DNA of 64,000 nt. Source: Chloroflexota bacterium (lineage in GTDB: Bacteria; Chloroflexota; Anaerolineae; Anaerolineales; UBA11579). The notes under the pieces are model-generated. The model was not told the origin of the DNA, made no database searches, and saw only the letters and a program-made list of their open reading frames with translations. Location: contig JABFGG010000017.1 of the NCBI GenBank assembly GCA_013112575.1, forward strand, positions 32,482-96,481. The letters run 5' to 3'. The position numbers and the translations under genes were made by a program. This document shows, piece after piece, positions 1-7,793 of the stretch (position 1 is its first letter; every line of letters starts with the position of its first letter).

Positions 1-1449
1 AATGTGGGTTACCTTTATTATGAAGCTGGCCATTATCATGAGGCCTGGAATTATTTTGAAGAGGCGTGGGAATATGTAGAAAAAACCAAACTGTGGCGCT
101 TCCTGATGCTAATCCTGAACTCCAGAGGAGATTTATTGTGTGATCTGGGCGAGTATGATGATGCTGAAAAAGCATATCGAAATGCCATCGCGATTGGGGA
201 GAGAGAGAACCTCACTCGATACCTTTATGATACTTATCGTGGTTTGGGACTGATTGAGCGCAAGCGAGGGAATTATAGTGAGGTAAGTTATTGGATCCGT
301 GAAATGGCCCGTGTGCAAGGTGATTCTTTAGACCTTCCGATTTATCAACTCTATCAAGGTTGGCTTTACCTTGATATGGGCCAACTCGAATTGGCCTGTA
401 AAAGCTTGAAGGCAGCCTCTAATATTCAAAAGAAGCCACAAAAAGAGCATGCTTTGGCTGCATTTCTTTTAGCCAGGACACTTATTGAATTAGGCAAAAT
501 TTCTGAAGCATTTGCTTCTTTAAGTAATGCTTTATTGTGGACTGCCCAGCTTGGCTACAATCAATTCCTGGTTGTGGCAGCAAAAGAAGATATTGATTTT
601 TTGCGATTTGCTTTAAGAGAATCCCCTAGTTCTCAATTAGAGTCCTTTGTAAAGCAGGTGGAAGGTCTCCAATTAGGTTTTTCTGCCATACGCAATAAGG
701 CACGACCGGTAGAATCGCTTGATATTCATTTGGATGTACAAGCTTTTGGTTTTGGTCATGTCCGAAAAAATGGCGAGCTAATAGCCAATTCAGAGTGGCG
801 TTCGAATGGGGCCCGTGCATTGTTCTATTATATTGTTGATCAAAAAGGCATTCGCAAGGAAGATGTCGCGCTCGAATTCTGGCCTGAGTTTTCACCAGCA
901 AAAGTGAGCAGCAATTTTCATGCGACCTTGTGGCGGGTGCGGCGTGCTCTGGGGCATAAAGATGTGATTTTGTACCAAGATGGATTGTATAAATTAAATC
1001 CCGAGATCACTGTTTGGTATGATGTGGAAGAGTTTGAGAACAGGGTGGAACAGGCGCGCGATACGAGTTTGCAGATGAGCGAACGAGTATCATTATGGCG
1101 CAGTGCTATCGATCTTGTTGCCGATGACTTCCTCAATGATATTTTTATGGACTGGTCTGATGAGCGGAGGTCCCAACTCCAGGAACATTACACACTTGTT
1201 GTGAGAGAACTGGCGCAGTGGAATTTTGCCCAAAGGCGTTTTGATGATGCGAGAAATCTGTACGAAAAAATCTTATCTCTTGATCCTTATCAGGACCAAA
1301 TTCATCTTGATTTAATGAAATGCCTGGTAGCAGAAGGCTCTGCATCAGCTGCAAAAGCACACTTTAAATCCTACGAAGAACTATTGATCGATGAATTACA
1401 AGCAGAACCTCAAGATGAATTGCGCAAATACTATGAAAAAATAGGCTAA
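1..1449 (+). CDS. TPR-BTAD transcriptional regulator, 5' truncated
   Basis: This is the C-terminal part of a large regulator. The frame is open to the first base of the window, so the GTG at 4 is probably not the true start. Residues about 1-220 are helical repeats with TPR character (repeated aromatic/Ala/Gly pattern such as GEYDDAEKAYRNAI). Residues about 240-335 look like a winged-helix DNA-binding region (ARALFYYIVDQKG, NFHATLWRVRRALG), and 340-480 match a bacterial transcriptional activator domain with its own TPR-like helices. In this family an N-terminal AAA/STAND ATPase is common and may lie upstream of the window. A hairpin terminator follows, then two very small genes on the same strand. 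The ligand is unknown; TPR regulators often bind peptides, which makes the 49-residue ORF downstream of interest. Confidence 0.85.
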   Translation, partial: NVGYLYYEAGHYHEAWNYFEEAWEYVEKTKLWRFLMLILNSRGDLLCDLGEYDDAEKAYRNAIAIGERENLTRYLYDTYRGLGLIERKRGNYSEVSYWIREMARVQGDSLDLPIYQLYQGWLYLDMGQLELACKSLKAASNIQKKPQKEHALAAFLLARTLIELGKISEAFASLSNALLWTAQLGYNQFLVVAAKEDIDFLRFALRESPSSQLESFVKQVEGLQLGFSAIRNKARPVESLDIHLDVQAFGFGHVRKNGELIANSEWRSNGARALFYYIVDQKGIRKEDVALEFWPEFSPAKVSSNFHATLWRVRRALGHKDVILYQDGLYKLNPEITVWYDVEEFENRVEQARDTSLQMSERVSLWRSAIDLVADDFLNDIFMDWSDERRSQLQEHYTLVVRELAQWNFAQRRFDDARNLYEKILSLDPYQDQIHLDLMKCLVAEGSASAAKAHFKSYEELLIDELQAEPQDELRKYYEKIG

Positions 1450-1496
1450 GAAAAATAGGCTAAGTACGTAACATTTTATTCTTTAGTTAGTAAGAA

Positions 1497-1520
1497 AGCC
1501 GCTGAAATCCAGCGGTTTTT
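1497..1520 (+). terminator. Rho-independent terminator after the BTAD regulator
   Basis: GCCGCTG and CAGCGGT form a stem with a 5-base loop, followed by a run of five T. It lies about 50 bases after the regulator stop codon. Confidence 0.75.
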
Positions 1521-1565
1521 GTTGTTTTAAGGTTGCCATCGGGTACGAACCTTACAAATTTGTTA

Positions 1566-1580
1566 GGATATGGAATATCC
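1566..1580. promoter_or_regulatory. 15-bp palindrome upstream of the small peptide gene
   Basis: GGATAT-GGA-ATATCC is a perfect inverted repeat lying 72 bases before the ATG of the 49-residue ORF. It could be an operator for the promoter of the small-peptide genes. Neither the binding protein nor the promoter can be assigned from sequence alone. Confidence 0.35.
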
Positions 1581-1651
1581 ATGCTCATAGGTTTGTTCAT
1601 AGCTCATTTTGTATAACTGCCCTATAGCAAAAATCGATGGAGGAAGCACAC

Positions 1652-1801
1652 ATGTTGAACAAAGTAGCACTCACGTTGGGCCAGGTTACATCACAGAAGA
1701 ATTTGACAATAATTCGGATTGCCTTCTTATTGGCAGCTTTGTTGGCTGCACTGCTTATGCCTGAATTAGCTGCTGCTGGCCCTGGCACAGGTGCAACCTA
1801 G
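1652..1801 (+). CDS. Small secreted-peptide-like ORF (49 residues)
   Basis: This small ORF has a strong ribosome binding site (GGAGG, 8 bases before the ATG). The product has a mildly basic N-terminus, a hydrophobic segment at about residues 23-36, and a small-residue stretch (ELAAAGPGTGAT) that looks like a signal peptidase I site. Cleavage after the Ala run would release a tail of about seven residues (GPGTGAT). I recognise no family. The layout resembles peptide-pheromone genes that follow their TPR receptors: a receptor gene on the same strand, then a propeptide of 40-60 residues. Alternatively it is a small membrane peptide. The Os1348-like gene follows 36 bases downstream and is probably co-transcribed. 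Confidence 0.55.
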   Translation: MLNKVALTLGQVTSQKNLTIIRIAFLLAALLAALLMPELAAAGPGTGAT

Positions 1802-1837
1802 GCTAAATCTGCAATCCAATCATTTGGAGAGAACCAT

Positions 1838-2053
1838 ATGTCAAGTTTACAACTCAATGCCATAGCTACTCGAGCGCTTCTGGATAATCAATTTCAGGCA
1901 GCCATTTTGAATGGTCCGCGCCGAGAGCGCTTGAATGATTTTGATCTGTCGGAAGAAGAAATCGAGGCTGTGATGTCGATTGAGGCACCCAATGTAGATC
2001 TCTTTATCCGCCGTCTGGGCCACCTAATGACAACACCACATCTGGCGGCGTAA
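1838..2053 (+). CDS. Os1348/NHLP-clan-like small protein, possible RiPP precursor
   Basis: 71 residues, with GGAGA ending 8 bases before the ATG. The protein matches, by memory of the family, the Os1348-type nitrile-hydratase-like leader peptides. The N-terminal helix carries the motif AxxxLLDNQFQAAILNGPRRE, and the following acidic helix has LSEEEIEAVMSI. The C-terminal tail (RRLGHLMTTPHLAA) is short and has no Cys and few residues that would be modified. No peptide-modifying enzyme or peptide transporter is visible nearby. The protein may therefore be a stand-alone helical protein of the clan rather than a true precursor. The link to a BTAD regulator upstream is one I recall for such genes, but it is not proven here. 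Confidence 0.6.
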   Translation: MSSLQLNAIATRALLDNQFQAAILNGPRRERLNDFDLSEEEIEAVMSIEAPNVDLFIRRLGHLMTTPHLAA

Positions 2054-2184
2054 TATTGGCGATTGAGTTTCGCTCTAGACAATTCAGGCTGTCGACACAA
2101 GGATGAATGTGGCTTTTATATAGGGGCTACCATTCACCTTTGCGTCGCGCCTGTATTATTTAATTGAGGCAAATGTGACTGTAT

Positions 2185-2976
2185 ATGAGTTGTGATATTC
2201 TCGGTCCCATGGCTTCTGGGCAAAGGCCAATAACAGGCGTAAATCGTACAGGTCGTTCTAAGGAGCCTGATTTGGAAGGCGAAAATCCAGATATGCACAA
2301 TGAAACAGTTGTAGAATTGCAAAAGCATCTTGCTGATGCCCATGCCCAACTGGATCAAGCATATGATGCAACGCTGAATGGGTGGTTGAAGATTCTCGAT
2401 TTGCGGGATAATGAAACTGAGGGACACACTCAACGCGTGGCTGCCATGACTGTACGTCTGGGGCAATATCTGGGAATAGACCCACAACAATTGGTCTACA
2501 TGAGCCGCGGGGCTTTGCTTCATGATATTGGCAAAATGGCCATTTCGGATACAATTATGCAGAAGCCAGGTCCGTTGGACGAGGAAGAGTGGGCCATTGT
2601 CCGCCGCCACCCCACCTTTGCTCAAGAGATCCTTTCATCAATTCCATATTTAAAACCATCGCTTGATATCCCATATTGCCACCACGAAAAATGGGATGGC
2701 ACTGGTTATCCCCAAGGACTGAAGGGCGAAGAGATACCCATTGCCGCACGAGTTTTCGCGATAGTAGATGTGTGGGACGCATTGCGATCTGATCGACCGT
2801 ACCGCAATGCCTGGCCGGAAAATGAAGTCATGGCGTATCTCCAAGAGCAATCTGGTAAGCATTTTCAACCGGAGATTGTAAAAGCCTTCGAAATGATGCT
2901 TGCAGCTGATGAGACTCCCAAGATCACGGTCAATAATCATTCTGTCTCAGGAACTGCCGGGCTAAGTCCTCTATAA
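2185..2976 (+). CDS. HD-GYP domain phosphohydrolase
   Basis: A cytoplasmic HD-GYP protein, a family that hydrolyses cyclic di-GMP. The N-terminal 70 residues are helical with no recognised sensor domain. The HD-GYP domain runs from about residue 72 to 250 with the expected metal ligands and signature: HTQRVAAMT, LLHDIGKMAI, a later HHEKWDGTGYP and ARVFAIVDVWDALRSDRPYR. The start is uncertain: the ATG at 2185 has a weak, distant GAGG, and Met9 or Met37 are alternatives. A close homologue of the catalytic domain ends the PAS/GAF protein at 35547-37946. A terminator follows immediately, so it is probably a single-gene unit. Confidence 0.88.
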   Translation: MSCDILGPMASGQRPITGVNRTGRSKEPDLEGENPDMHNETVVELQKHLADAHAQLDQAYDATLNGWLKILDLRDNETEGHTQRVAAMTVRLGQYLGIDPQQLVYMSRGALLHDIGKMAISDTIMQKPGPLDEEEWAIVRRHPTFAQEILSSIPYLKPSLDIPYCHHEKWDGTGYPQGLKGEEIPIAARVFAIVDVWDALRSDRPYRNAWPENEVMAYLQEQSGKHFQPEIVKAFEMMLAADETPKITVNNHSVSGTAGLSPL

Positions 2977-3001
2977 ATCCTGCTGTTTCCCTGGTAACAC
3001 T

Positions 3002-3029
3002 AACCGCAATCATCCTGACTGCGGTTTTT
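3002..3029 (+). terminator. Rho-independent terminator after the HD-GYP gene
   Basis: AACCGCA and TGCGGTT form a 7-bp stem around an 11-base loop, with the T run TTTTT. Confidence 0.7.
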
Positions 3030-3118
3030 AATTGCCGAGGTAAGGGCATGGTATAGTAATTAAACGAATCAATTCAAATTTGATTTAATGGTTTCTACTT
3101 TATTGACTCAGGTGAATA

Positions 3119-4378
3119 ATGCAATTGTATAACTCTCTATCACAGCGCATCGAAGATTTTGCTGTGGTGAACAACACAGTCAGGATTTACACTTGTGGGG
3201 TGACTCCTTATGATACAACCCATCTTGGACATGCCTTCACATATGCAGTAACAGATGTCTTGGTACGCTATCTCGAATACCTGGGTCATAATATCGAATA
3301 CGTACAGAATGTGACGGATATTGACGATGATATCTTGCGTAAGGCTGGCGAAACAGGGGAAAATTGGATGGAGCTTGGCAACCGCTGGACAACCCACTTT
3401 ATTAAAGATATGCAACATATGAACATCCGCCCGCCGGATCATTATCCTCGGGCAACAGATGTGATCCCGGAAATCGTAACCATGGTGCAGCAATTGATCG
3501 ATGGAGGGGTTGCATATGAAAACAATGGAAACGTTTACTACAGCGTAGAGGCCTGGCCAGAATTTGGCAATTTAAGTCATTTGGATCATGACGCCATGTT
3601 GCCAATTGCCAATGAACGCGGCAATAAACCCGACGACACTAACAAAAAAGATCCGCTTGATTTTGTGTTGTGGCAGGCTAAGGTGGGTGATGAGCCCGCC
3701 TGGGAAAGCCCCTGGGGAATGGGTCGGCCCGGCTGGCACATTGAGTGTTCCACAATGAGTACAATGCTACTGGGTGAGACATTGGATATCCATGTCGGTG
3801 GTGGGGACCTTCAATTTCCTCACCATGAGTGTGAGATCGCCCAGGTAGAACCGCTGACTGGAAAACCTTTTGTACGCGTATGGATGCATGTAGCCATGGT
3901 AGAGCATGAAGGCGAAAAGATGAGCAAGTCTTTGGGCAATCTGATCATGATGAATGAACTGCTTGAACAGGTGCCGATTGATGTAGCCAGGATCTATCTG
4001 GCCTGGCACCACTACCGCGAAGCATGGGAATATGATGAAGTTGAATTTAAAAAAGCGACTCAATTAACCGAAAAATTGCATCAAGCCTTGACGGTGAAAA
4101 GTGCTAAGAGTGACGTGTTTGACCCCACTCTCCACATCCGGGGTTTTAACGATGCCATGCAAAATGACCTGGATACCCCAGCCGCGCTCAAGGCACTAGG
4201 GCAATTTGCAGATGAAATCCTTGTAGCAGCAGAAGACGGCCAGAACGTCAGTCAAGCTCAACAGGAGCTGTGCCGCTGTGGACGTGTCTTTGGTATGGAT
4301 TTTGGTAAAGATAATGCCTATCCAGAAGTTGTCGAGGGCTGGGAAAAACACCTGCAAAGGTTTGAGCCTGTAGCATAG
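3119..4378 (+). CDS. CysRS/MshC-like cysteine ligase
   Basis: A class I aminoacyl-tRNA-synthetase-type enzyme that activates cysteine. It has the HIGH-type motif (TPYDTTHLGHA, residues 29-39), zinc ligands Cys26, a Cys near 210 (WHIECS) and His near 235 (PHHECE), and KMSKS at about 267. At 419 residues it is shorter than usual CysRS (about 460) and lacks most of the C-terminal anticodon-binding part. Several stretches recall MshC, the cysteine:GlcN-Ins ligase of mycothiol synthesis: TPYDxTHLGHA, ERGxxPD...KKDPLDFVLW and LAWHHYREAWEY. The PHHECEIAQ segment is CysRS-like. It could be the cell's CysRS, or a paralogue ligating Cys to something other than tRNA. It is followed by add after 29 bases. 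Confidence 0.75.
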   Translation: MQLYNSLSQRIEDFAVVNNTVRIYTCGVTPYDTTHLGHAFTYAVTDVLVRYLEYLGHNIEYVQNVTDIDDDILRKAGETGENWMELGNRWTTHFIKDMQHMNIRPPDHYPRATDVIPEIVTMVQQLIDGGVAYENNGNVYYSVEAWPEFGNLSHLDHDAMLPIANERGNKPDDTNKKDPLDFVLWQAKVGDEPAWESPWGMGRPGWHIECSTMSTMLLGETLDIHVGGGDLQFPHHECEIAQVEPLTGKPFVRVWMHVAMVEHEGEKMSKSLGNLIMMNELLEQVPIDVARIYLAWHHYREAWEYDEVEFKKATQLTEKLHQALTVKSAKSDVFDPTLHIRGFNDAMQNDLDTPAALKALGQFADEILVAAEDGQNVSQAQQELCRCGRVFGMDFGKDNAYPEVVEGWEKHLQRFEPVA

Positions 4379-4391
4379 CCAGACACTAAGC

Positions 4392-4397
4392 TATAAT
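4392..4397 (+). promoter_or_regulatory. -10 element placing the add transcript start at or near its ATG
   Basis: A perfect TATAAT ends 10 bases before the ATG of adenosine deaminase, with no Shine-Dalgarno sequence between. If used, the transcript would be leaderless or nearly so. No good -35 hexamer is visible at the usual distance. Confidence 0.5.
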
Positions 4398-4407
4398 CCG
4401 TTCCACT

Positions 4408-5406
4408 ATGATTGATCCTCAATTCCCTTTCATCGAACTTCATCGTCACCTGGATGGGGCGGTACGCCTCGAAACTATCTTGGACCTCGGCCGCCAACAC
4501 AACTTGCCACTCCCCTCTTTCGAATTAGAAGAATTGCGTCCTCACGTGCAGGTTATTGAGCCACAACCTGGCCTGCTGGCCTTCTTTGAAAAATTCGAGT
4601 GGATGGTAGGTATCCTGGTGGATTACGATGCCTGCCGGCGCATCGCTTATGAAAATATTGAAGACGCTCGCAATGAGGGCATTGATTACATAGAGTTGCG
4701 CTTCAGCCCGACTTTTATGGCACAGCCGCACGGGCTGGTTCCTTCGGGGGTTGTTGAAGCGGTAGTGGAAGGTGTGGAACAAGGCAAACGCGACTTTGGT
4801 GTTGAGGCCAATCTGATCGGGATAATCAGCCGCACATTTGGGCAAGAAAGTGGCATGCAAGAATTAGATGCCTTGCTAAGCCAGCGCGACATGCTCGTCG
4901 CCTTGGACTTGGCGGGAGATGAGATCAATTATCCAGCTGAACTATTTGTGGAGCATTTTAATCGTGGACGTGATGCTGGCTGGCGTATTACTGTACATGC
5001 TGGTGAGGCACAGGGTGCAGACAGTATGTGGCCTGCGCTCCGGGATTTGGGAGCGGAGCGCATTGGACATGGCACACGCGCTCTTGATGATCCTAAATTG
5101 ATGGAATACCTGCTGGAAAACAGGATCGGCCTGGAAATGAATTTAACCAGCAACTTGCAGACAAGCACCGTGCCCGATTACGCCAGCCACCCGCTCAAAG
5201 AAATGTTGGAATACGGTTTGCTGGTTACGATCAACTCGGATGACCCTGGCATCAGCGCCATTGACCTGCCATACGAGTTCAACGTGGCGGCACCACAAGC
5301 AGGCTTATCGGAAGAACAGATCCAAAAAGCCCAGTGCAACGCTTTGGAAATCGCGTTCTTATCTGATGAAGAAAAACAGGCTCTGTTGGCTAAGAAAGCG
5401 GGCTAA
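4408..5406 (+). CDS. add: Adenosine deaminase
   Basis: Converts adenosine to inosine in purine salvage, in the cytoplasm. The 332 residues are usual for the family. Visible active-site elements are the HxH zinc motif (His12, His14 in HRHLDG), HAGEAQ near residue 197 with the catalytic Glu, TSNLQT followed by HP, and the zinc/catalytic Asp pair in NSDDP near 278. The start is the only ATG that keeps the complete HxH region. A TATAAT sits just upstream and no ribosome binding site is seen. The 3' end overlaps the convergent UroD-like gene by 17 bases. A related enzyme such as aminodeoxyfutalosine deaminase is possible but not favoured by any nearby gene. Confidence 0.88.
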   Translation: MIDPQFPFIELHRHLDGAVRLETILDLGRQHNLPLPSFELEELRPHVQVIEPQPGLLAFFEKFEWMVGILVDYDACRRIAYENIEDARNEGIDYIELRFSPTFMAQPHGLVPSGVVEAVVEGVEQGKRDFGVEANLIGIISRTFGQESGMQELDALLSQRDMLVALDLAGDEINYPAELFVEHFNRGRDAGWRITVHAGEAQGADSMWPALRDLGAERIGHGTRALDDPKLMEYLLENRIGLEMNLTSNLQTSTVPDYASHPLKEMLEYGLLVTINSDDPGISAIDLPYEFNVAAPQAGLSEEQIQKAQCNALEIAFLSDEEKQALLAKKAG

Positions 5407-6382
5407 ACGCGGCCTGCCGGGCTGCTATGAGATTGCCATGCGGTGCTGTGATGGGGGTAACGCAGCCAGTTCCTAAAATAAATCGTTCTCCCTTTGTGGC
5501 TTCTATAGCGGCTTTTGCCTGTTCCTGGATTTGATGGGGCGTACCAAGCACAATATCTTCTTGGCGCTGCCAGCCACCACATAACGCTCCTGAAAACAAT
5601 TCCTTCGCTTCAACCAATGAGGGGGCAGTGTCCTGGTCATGCCAGTTGATCACGCTAATGGGGTAATCTACAAAATTATCGAACATGACATCTTCGCCGT
5701 GCAGGTGCAGGAGATTCAGCCAGAGGTCTTGGGTTGTCTCCAGCACTTGTAGATCGTATGGGCGACCAAACTCAGTATATTCATCTCCCGACAAAACGCC
5801 GTACTGCGCATGTTGTGTGGCGAAGAACAGCCCGGCAATGCCTGTTGGAACAATCTCTTTGATGAAATCCTGGGTGGTCTGAGTGATGGTTCTTAGGGCG
5901 GCATGCAAAGCATCTGGGTACTTGCGCATATGCACAAGCAGCATCTCATCACCGACTAACTTCTTGACTTGCGATAGCGGGTTAAACACTGTTTCGACCA
6001 CTGGTGTGTCTGGGCCCACTGCTGAGACAATAGCTTTTAAGGCGGTCCGTTGATCGCCGAGACGACCCTGAGATGGATCAAGGGGCTTGAGATTCAGCCA
6101 ATCTTCCGGGTGCTGGATAGCGCGTTTAGTGTATTGTCTGGTGCCTTCGGAGTTCCCTAACCATTCATCTTCTAAGCCCCAATCTTTGACGCTATAAGCC
6201 GACTCGGGGGTCACTTTGACAAAGTCGAACTGGTAGCTTTGCTGCCAGGCGATGGTGGCGGCTGCCAGTGTATCCGGGTCCTGGTCATCCACTGGGAAGT
6301 GTCGCCATAAAGATACAGGCACACGCTCGGGGCGAACGCCGGAAAGACAGTCTTCTAATAAAGCACGGGAGGGTTTGGTCAT
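5390..6382 (-). CDS. Uroporphyrinogen decarboxylase-like (URO-D superfamily) protein
   Basis: A TIM-barrel protein of the URO-D superfamily, which holds true uroporphyrinogen decarboxylase and cobalamin-dependent methyltransferases. Seen are an N-terminal RVPVSLWRHFP, an internal PVVETVFNPLSQVKKLVG, VMFDNFVDYPISVINWHD and a C-terminal GTGCVTPITAPHGNL. Real HemE carries a conserved N-terminal Arg-rich motif that I do not see, and no haem gene is nearby, so HemE is unlikely. The Cys in GTGC recalls methyltransferases but is not proof of zinc binding. It is read 15 bases after the MFS carrier, with AAGGA before the ATG, so the two form an operon. Substrate unknown. Confidence 0.8.
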   Translation of the reverse strand: MTKPSRALLEDCLSGVRPERVPVSLWRHFPVDDQDPDTLAAATIAWQQSYQFDFVKVTPESAYSVKDWGLEDEWLGNSEGTRQYTKRAIQHPEDWLNLKPLDPSQGRLGDQRTALKAIVSAVGPDTPVVETVFNPLSQVKKLVGDEMLLVHMRKYPDALHAALRTITQTTQDFIKEIVPTGIAGLFFATQHAQYGVLSGDEYTEFGRPYDLQVLETTQDLWLNLLHLHGEDVMFDNFVDYPISVINWHDQDTAPSLVEAKELFSGALCGGWQRQEDIVLGTPHQIQEQAKAAIEATKGERFILGTGCVTPITAPHGNLIAARQAAFSPLS

Positions 6383-6397
6383 TTGTGTTCCTTGATC

Positions 6398-7687
6398 CTA
6401 GGCTACGGCAGCTGATGGCTGAACAGTCTTTTCGCGCACGGCGCGCATGGCCAGCCAGGCTGCGCCCATGAAGACCGCGCTGAAAACCCACAGCCAGCGA
6501 TATTCAAATCCTAGACTTTCGACTATCCGTCCACCGAGAACCGGCCCAAGCACAGCTGCGGATTGGGACGAAAAATAATAAAGGCCGGTGTAAGCTCCGA
6601 TCTTGTTTTCATCGCCATAGTCATAGACGAGTGGAAGACTATTGACATTGACTAAGGCCCAACATGCACCACCTAAAACGAGCACAATACCCAATGTGAG
6701 TTGGTCTTGAATGATGACGTAGCCGAGGATAAATAAGGCGATCATGCCTAACAATCCATAATTGATCGTACGTTTACGTCCCAGGCGGGTGGCGATCAGA
6801 CCACTGGGCAAGGCAAACAAAATGAATGCGGCCGCGAAAAGGGTGGTCATCATGGCCGCCTGTCCTGGCGCTAATCCCAGGGAGAAAACGGCAAAGGATG
6901 TCAGTCCGGTATTGAGGGCTTCATAAGCCATGAACCAGAAGAGGATACCTAATAGCACGTAGATGCCACTGCGGTTTTCGCCTGCCCACACTTCCCTCAA
7001 GTTTTGCAGCACACTCTGACCCTTATCTTTCACATCTTGTTGGATCTTTTCTGGTTCTTTCACAAAGATCAGGGCAACAACCAGGACGGTGACCATCAGG
7101 AGTGCCCCGGCAATAAATGGTGCACTGCGCCCAAATTCATCGAATAATATGCCGCCGCCAAATAAAGCCACGGCTGCCCCAAGGCCGCCCATCAGGTTGA
7201 TGACTCCATTGGCCTGGCTGCGCTCTTCGGACGTGAACAAGTCTCCTAGCCAGGCAACCGTGGGTGAACGGAAGAGAGCCATGCCAAAGTTGGTGATGAG
7301 GATAAAGACCATGATGGCGAGGATCGTGTTAGCCAGTGGGATCATAACTAAAGCCACTGCGGCGATGGGCAAGCCGATCATGATCCAGGGTTTACGTCGC
7401 CCGAAACGGTTCCAGGTGCGGTCGCTGCGCGCTCCGGCCCAGGGCTGCACGAATACGTTGATGAGGTTGTCCCAGGTCATGACAAAAAAGGCGAATGTGG
7501 GGCCCAGACCAAAGCCTACGACATTTGGTATCTCGCGCCCGGCTTCTAAAAGCTGACGTTCAAATTCCGGGTTACCTGCCTGCAAAAAGATGGGGATGAA
7601 ACTGTTAAAAATAGGCCATACGATACTAATGCCTAAAAAGCCGAAACCAATCAGGAAAGTTCTACCCCATGGGAATGCTTTCTTCAT
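6398..7687 (-). CDS. MFS transporter, GPH/sugar-type
   Basis: An integral membrane carrier of 429 residues with about 12 hydrophobic segments. The first begins near residue 10, and the MFS loop signature appears as ARSDRTWNRFGRRKPW after the second segment (about 80-95). The second half contains a matching loop (ATRLGRKRTINYG). The GRRKPW form is typical of the glycoside-pentoside-hexuronide and SLC45-like group, suggesting a sugar or related organic solute. AGGAGG lies 6 bases before the ATG. The UroD-like gene follows after 15 bases in the same direction. glpK is divergent, about 106 bases away. Confidence 0.85.
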   Translation of the reverse strand: MKKAFPWGRTFLIGFGFLGISIVWPIFNSFIPIFLQAGNPEFERQLLEAGREIPNVVGFGLGPTFAFFVMTWDNLINVFVQPWAGARSDRTWNRFGRRKPWIMIGLPIAAVALVMIPLANTILAIMVFILITNFGMALFRSPTVAWLGDLFTSEERSQANGVINLMGGLGAAVALFGGGILFDEFGRSAPFIAGALLMVTVLVVALIFVKEPEKIQQDVKDKGQSVLQNLREVWAGENRSGIYVLLGILFWFMAYEALNTGLTSFAVFSLGLAPGQAAMMTTLFAAAFILFALPSGLIATRLGRKRTINYGLLGMIALFILGYVIIQDQLTLGIVLVLGGACWALVNVNSLPLVYDYGDENKIGAYTGLYYFSSQSAAVLGPVLGGRIVESLGFEYRWLWVFSAVFMGAAWLAMRAVREKTVQPSAAVA

Positions 7688-7793
7688 TATGTCCTCCTGC
7701 AGACATGCTTACTTATATTCTATCGCGGCCTGTTGATTTAAATGCAGGACAAGTAAAATAGCATAAAAGCGATCTATCATAAGAGGAAATTCA

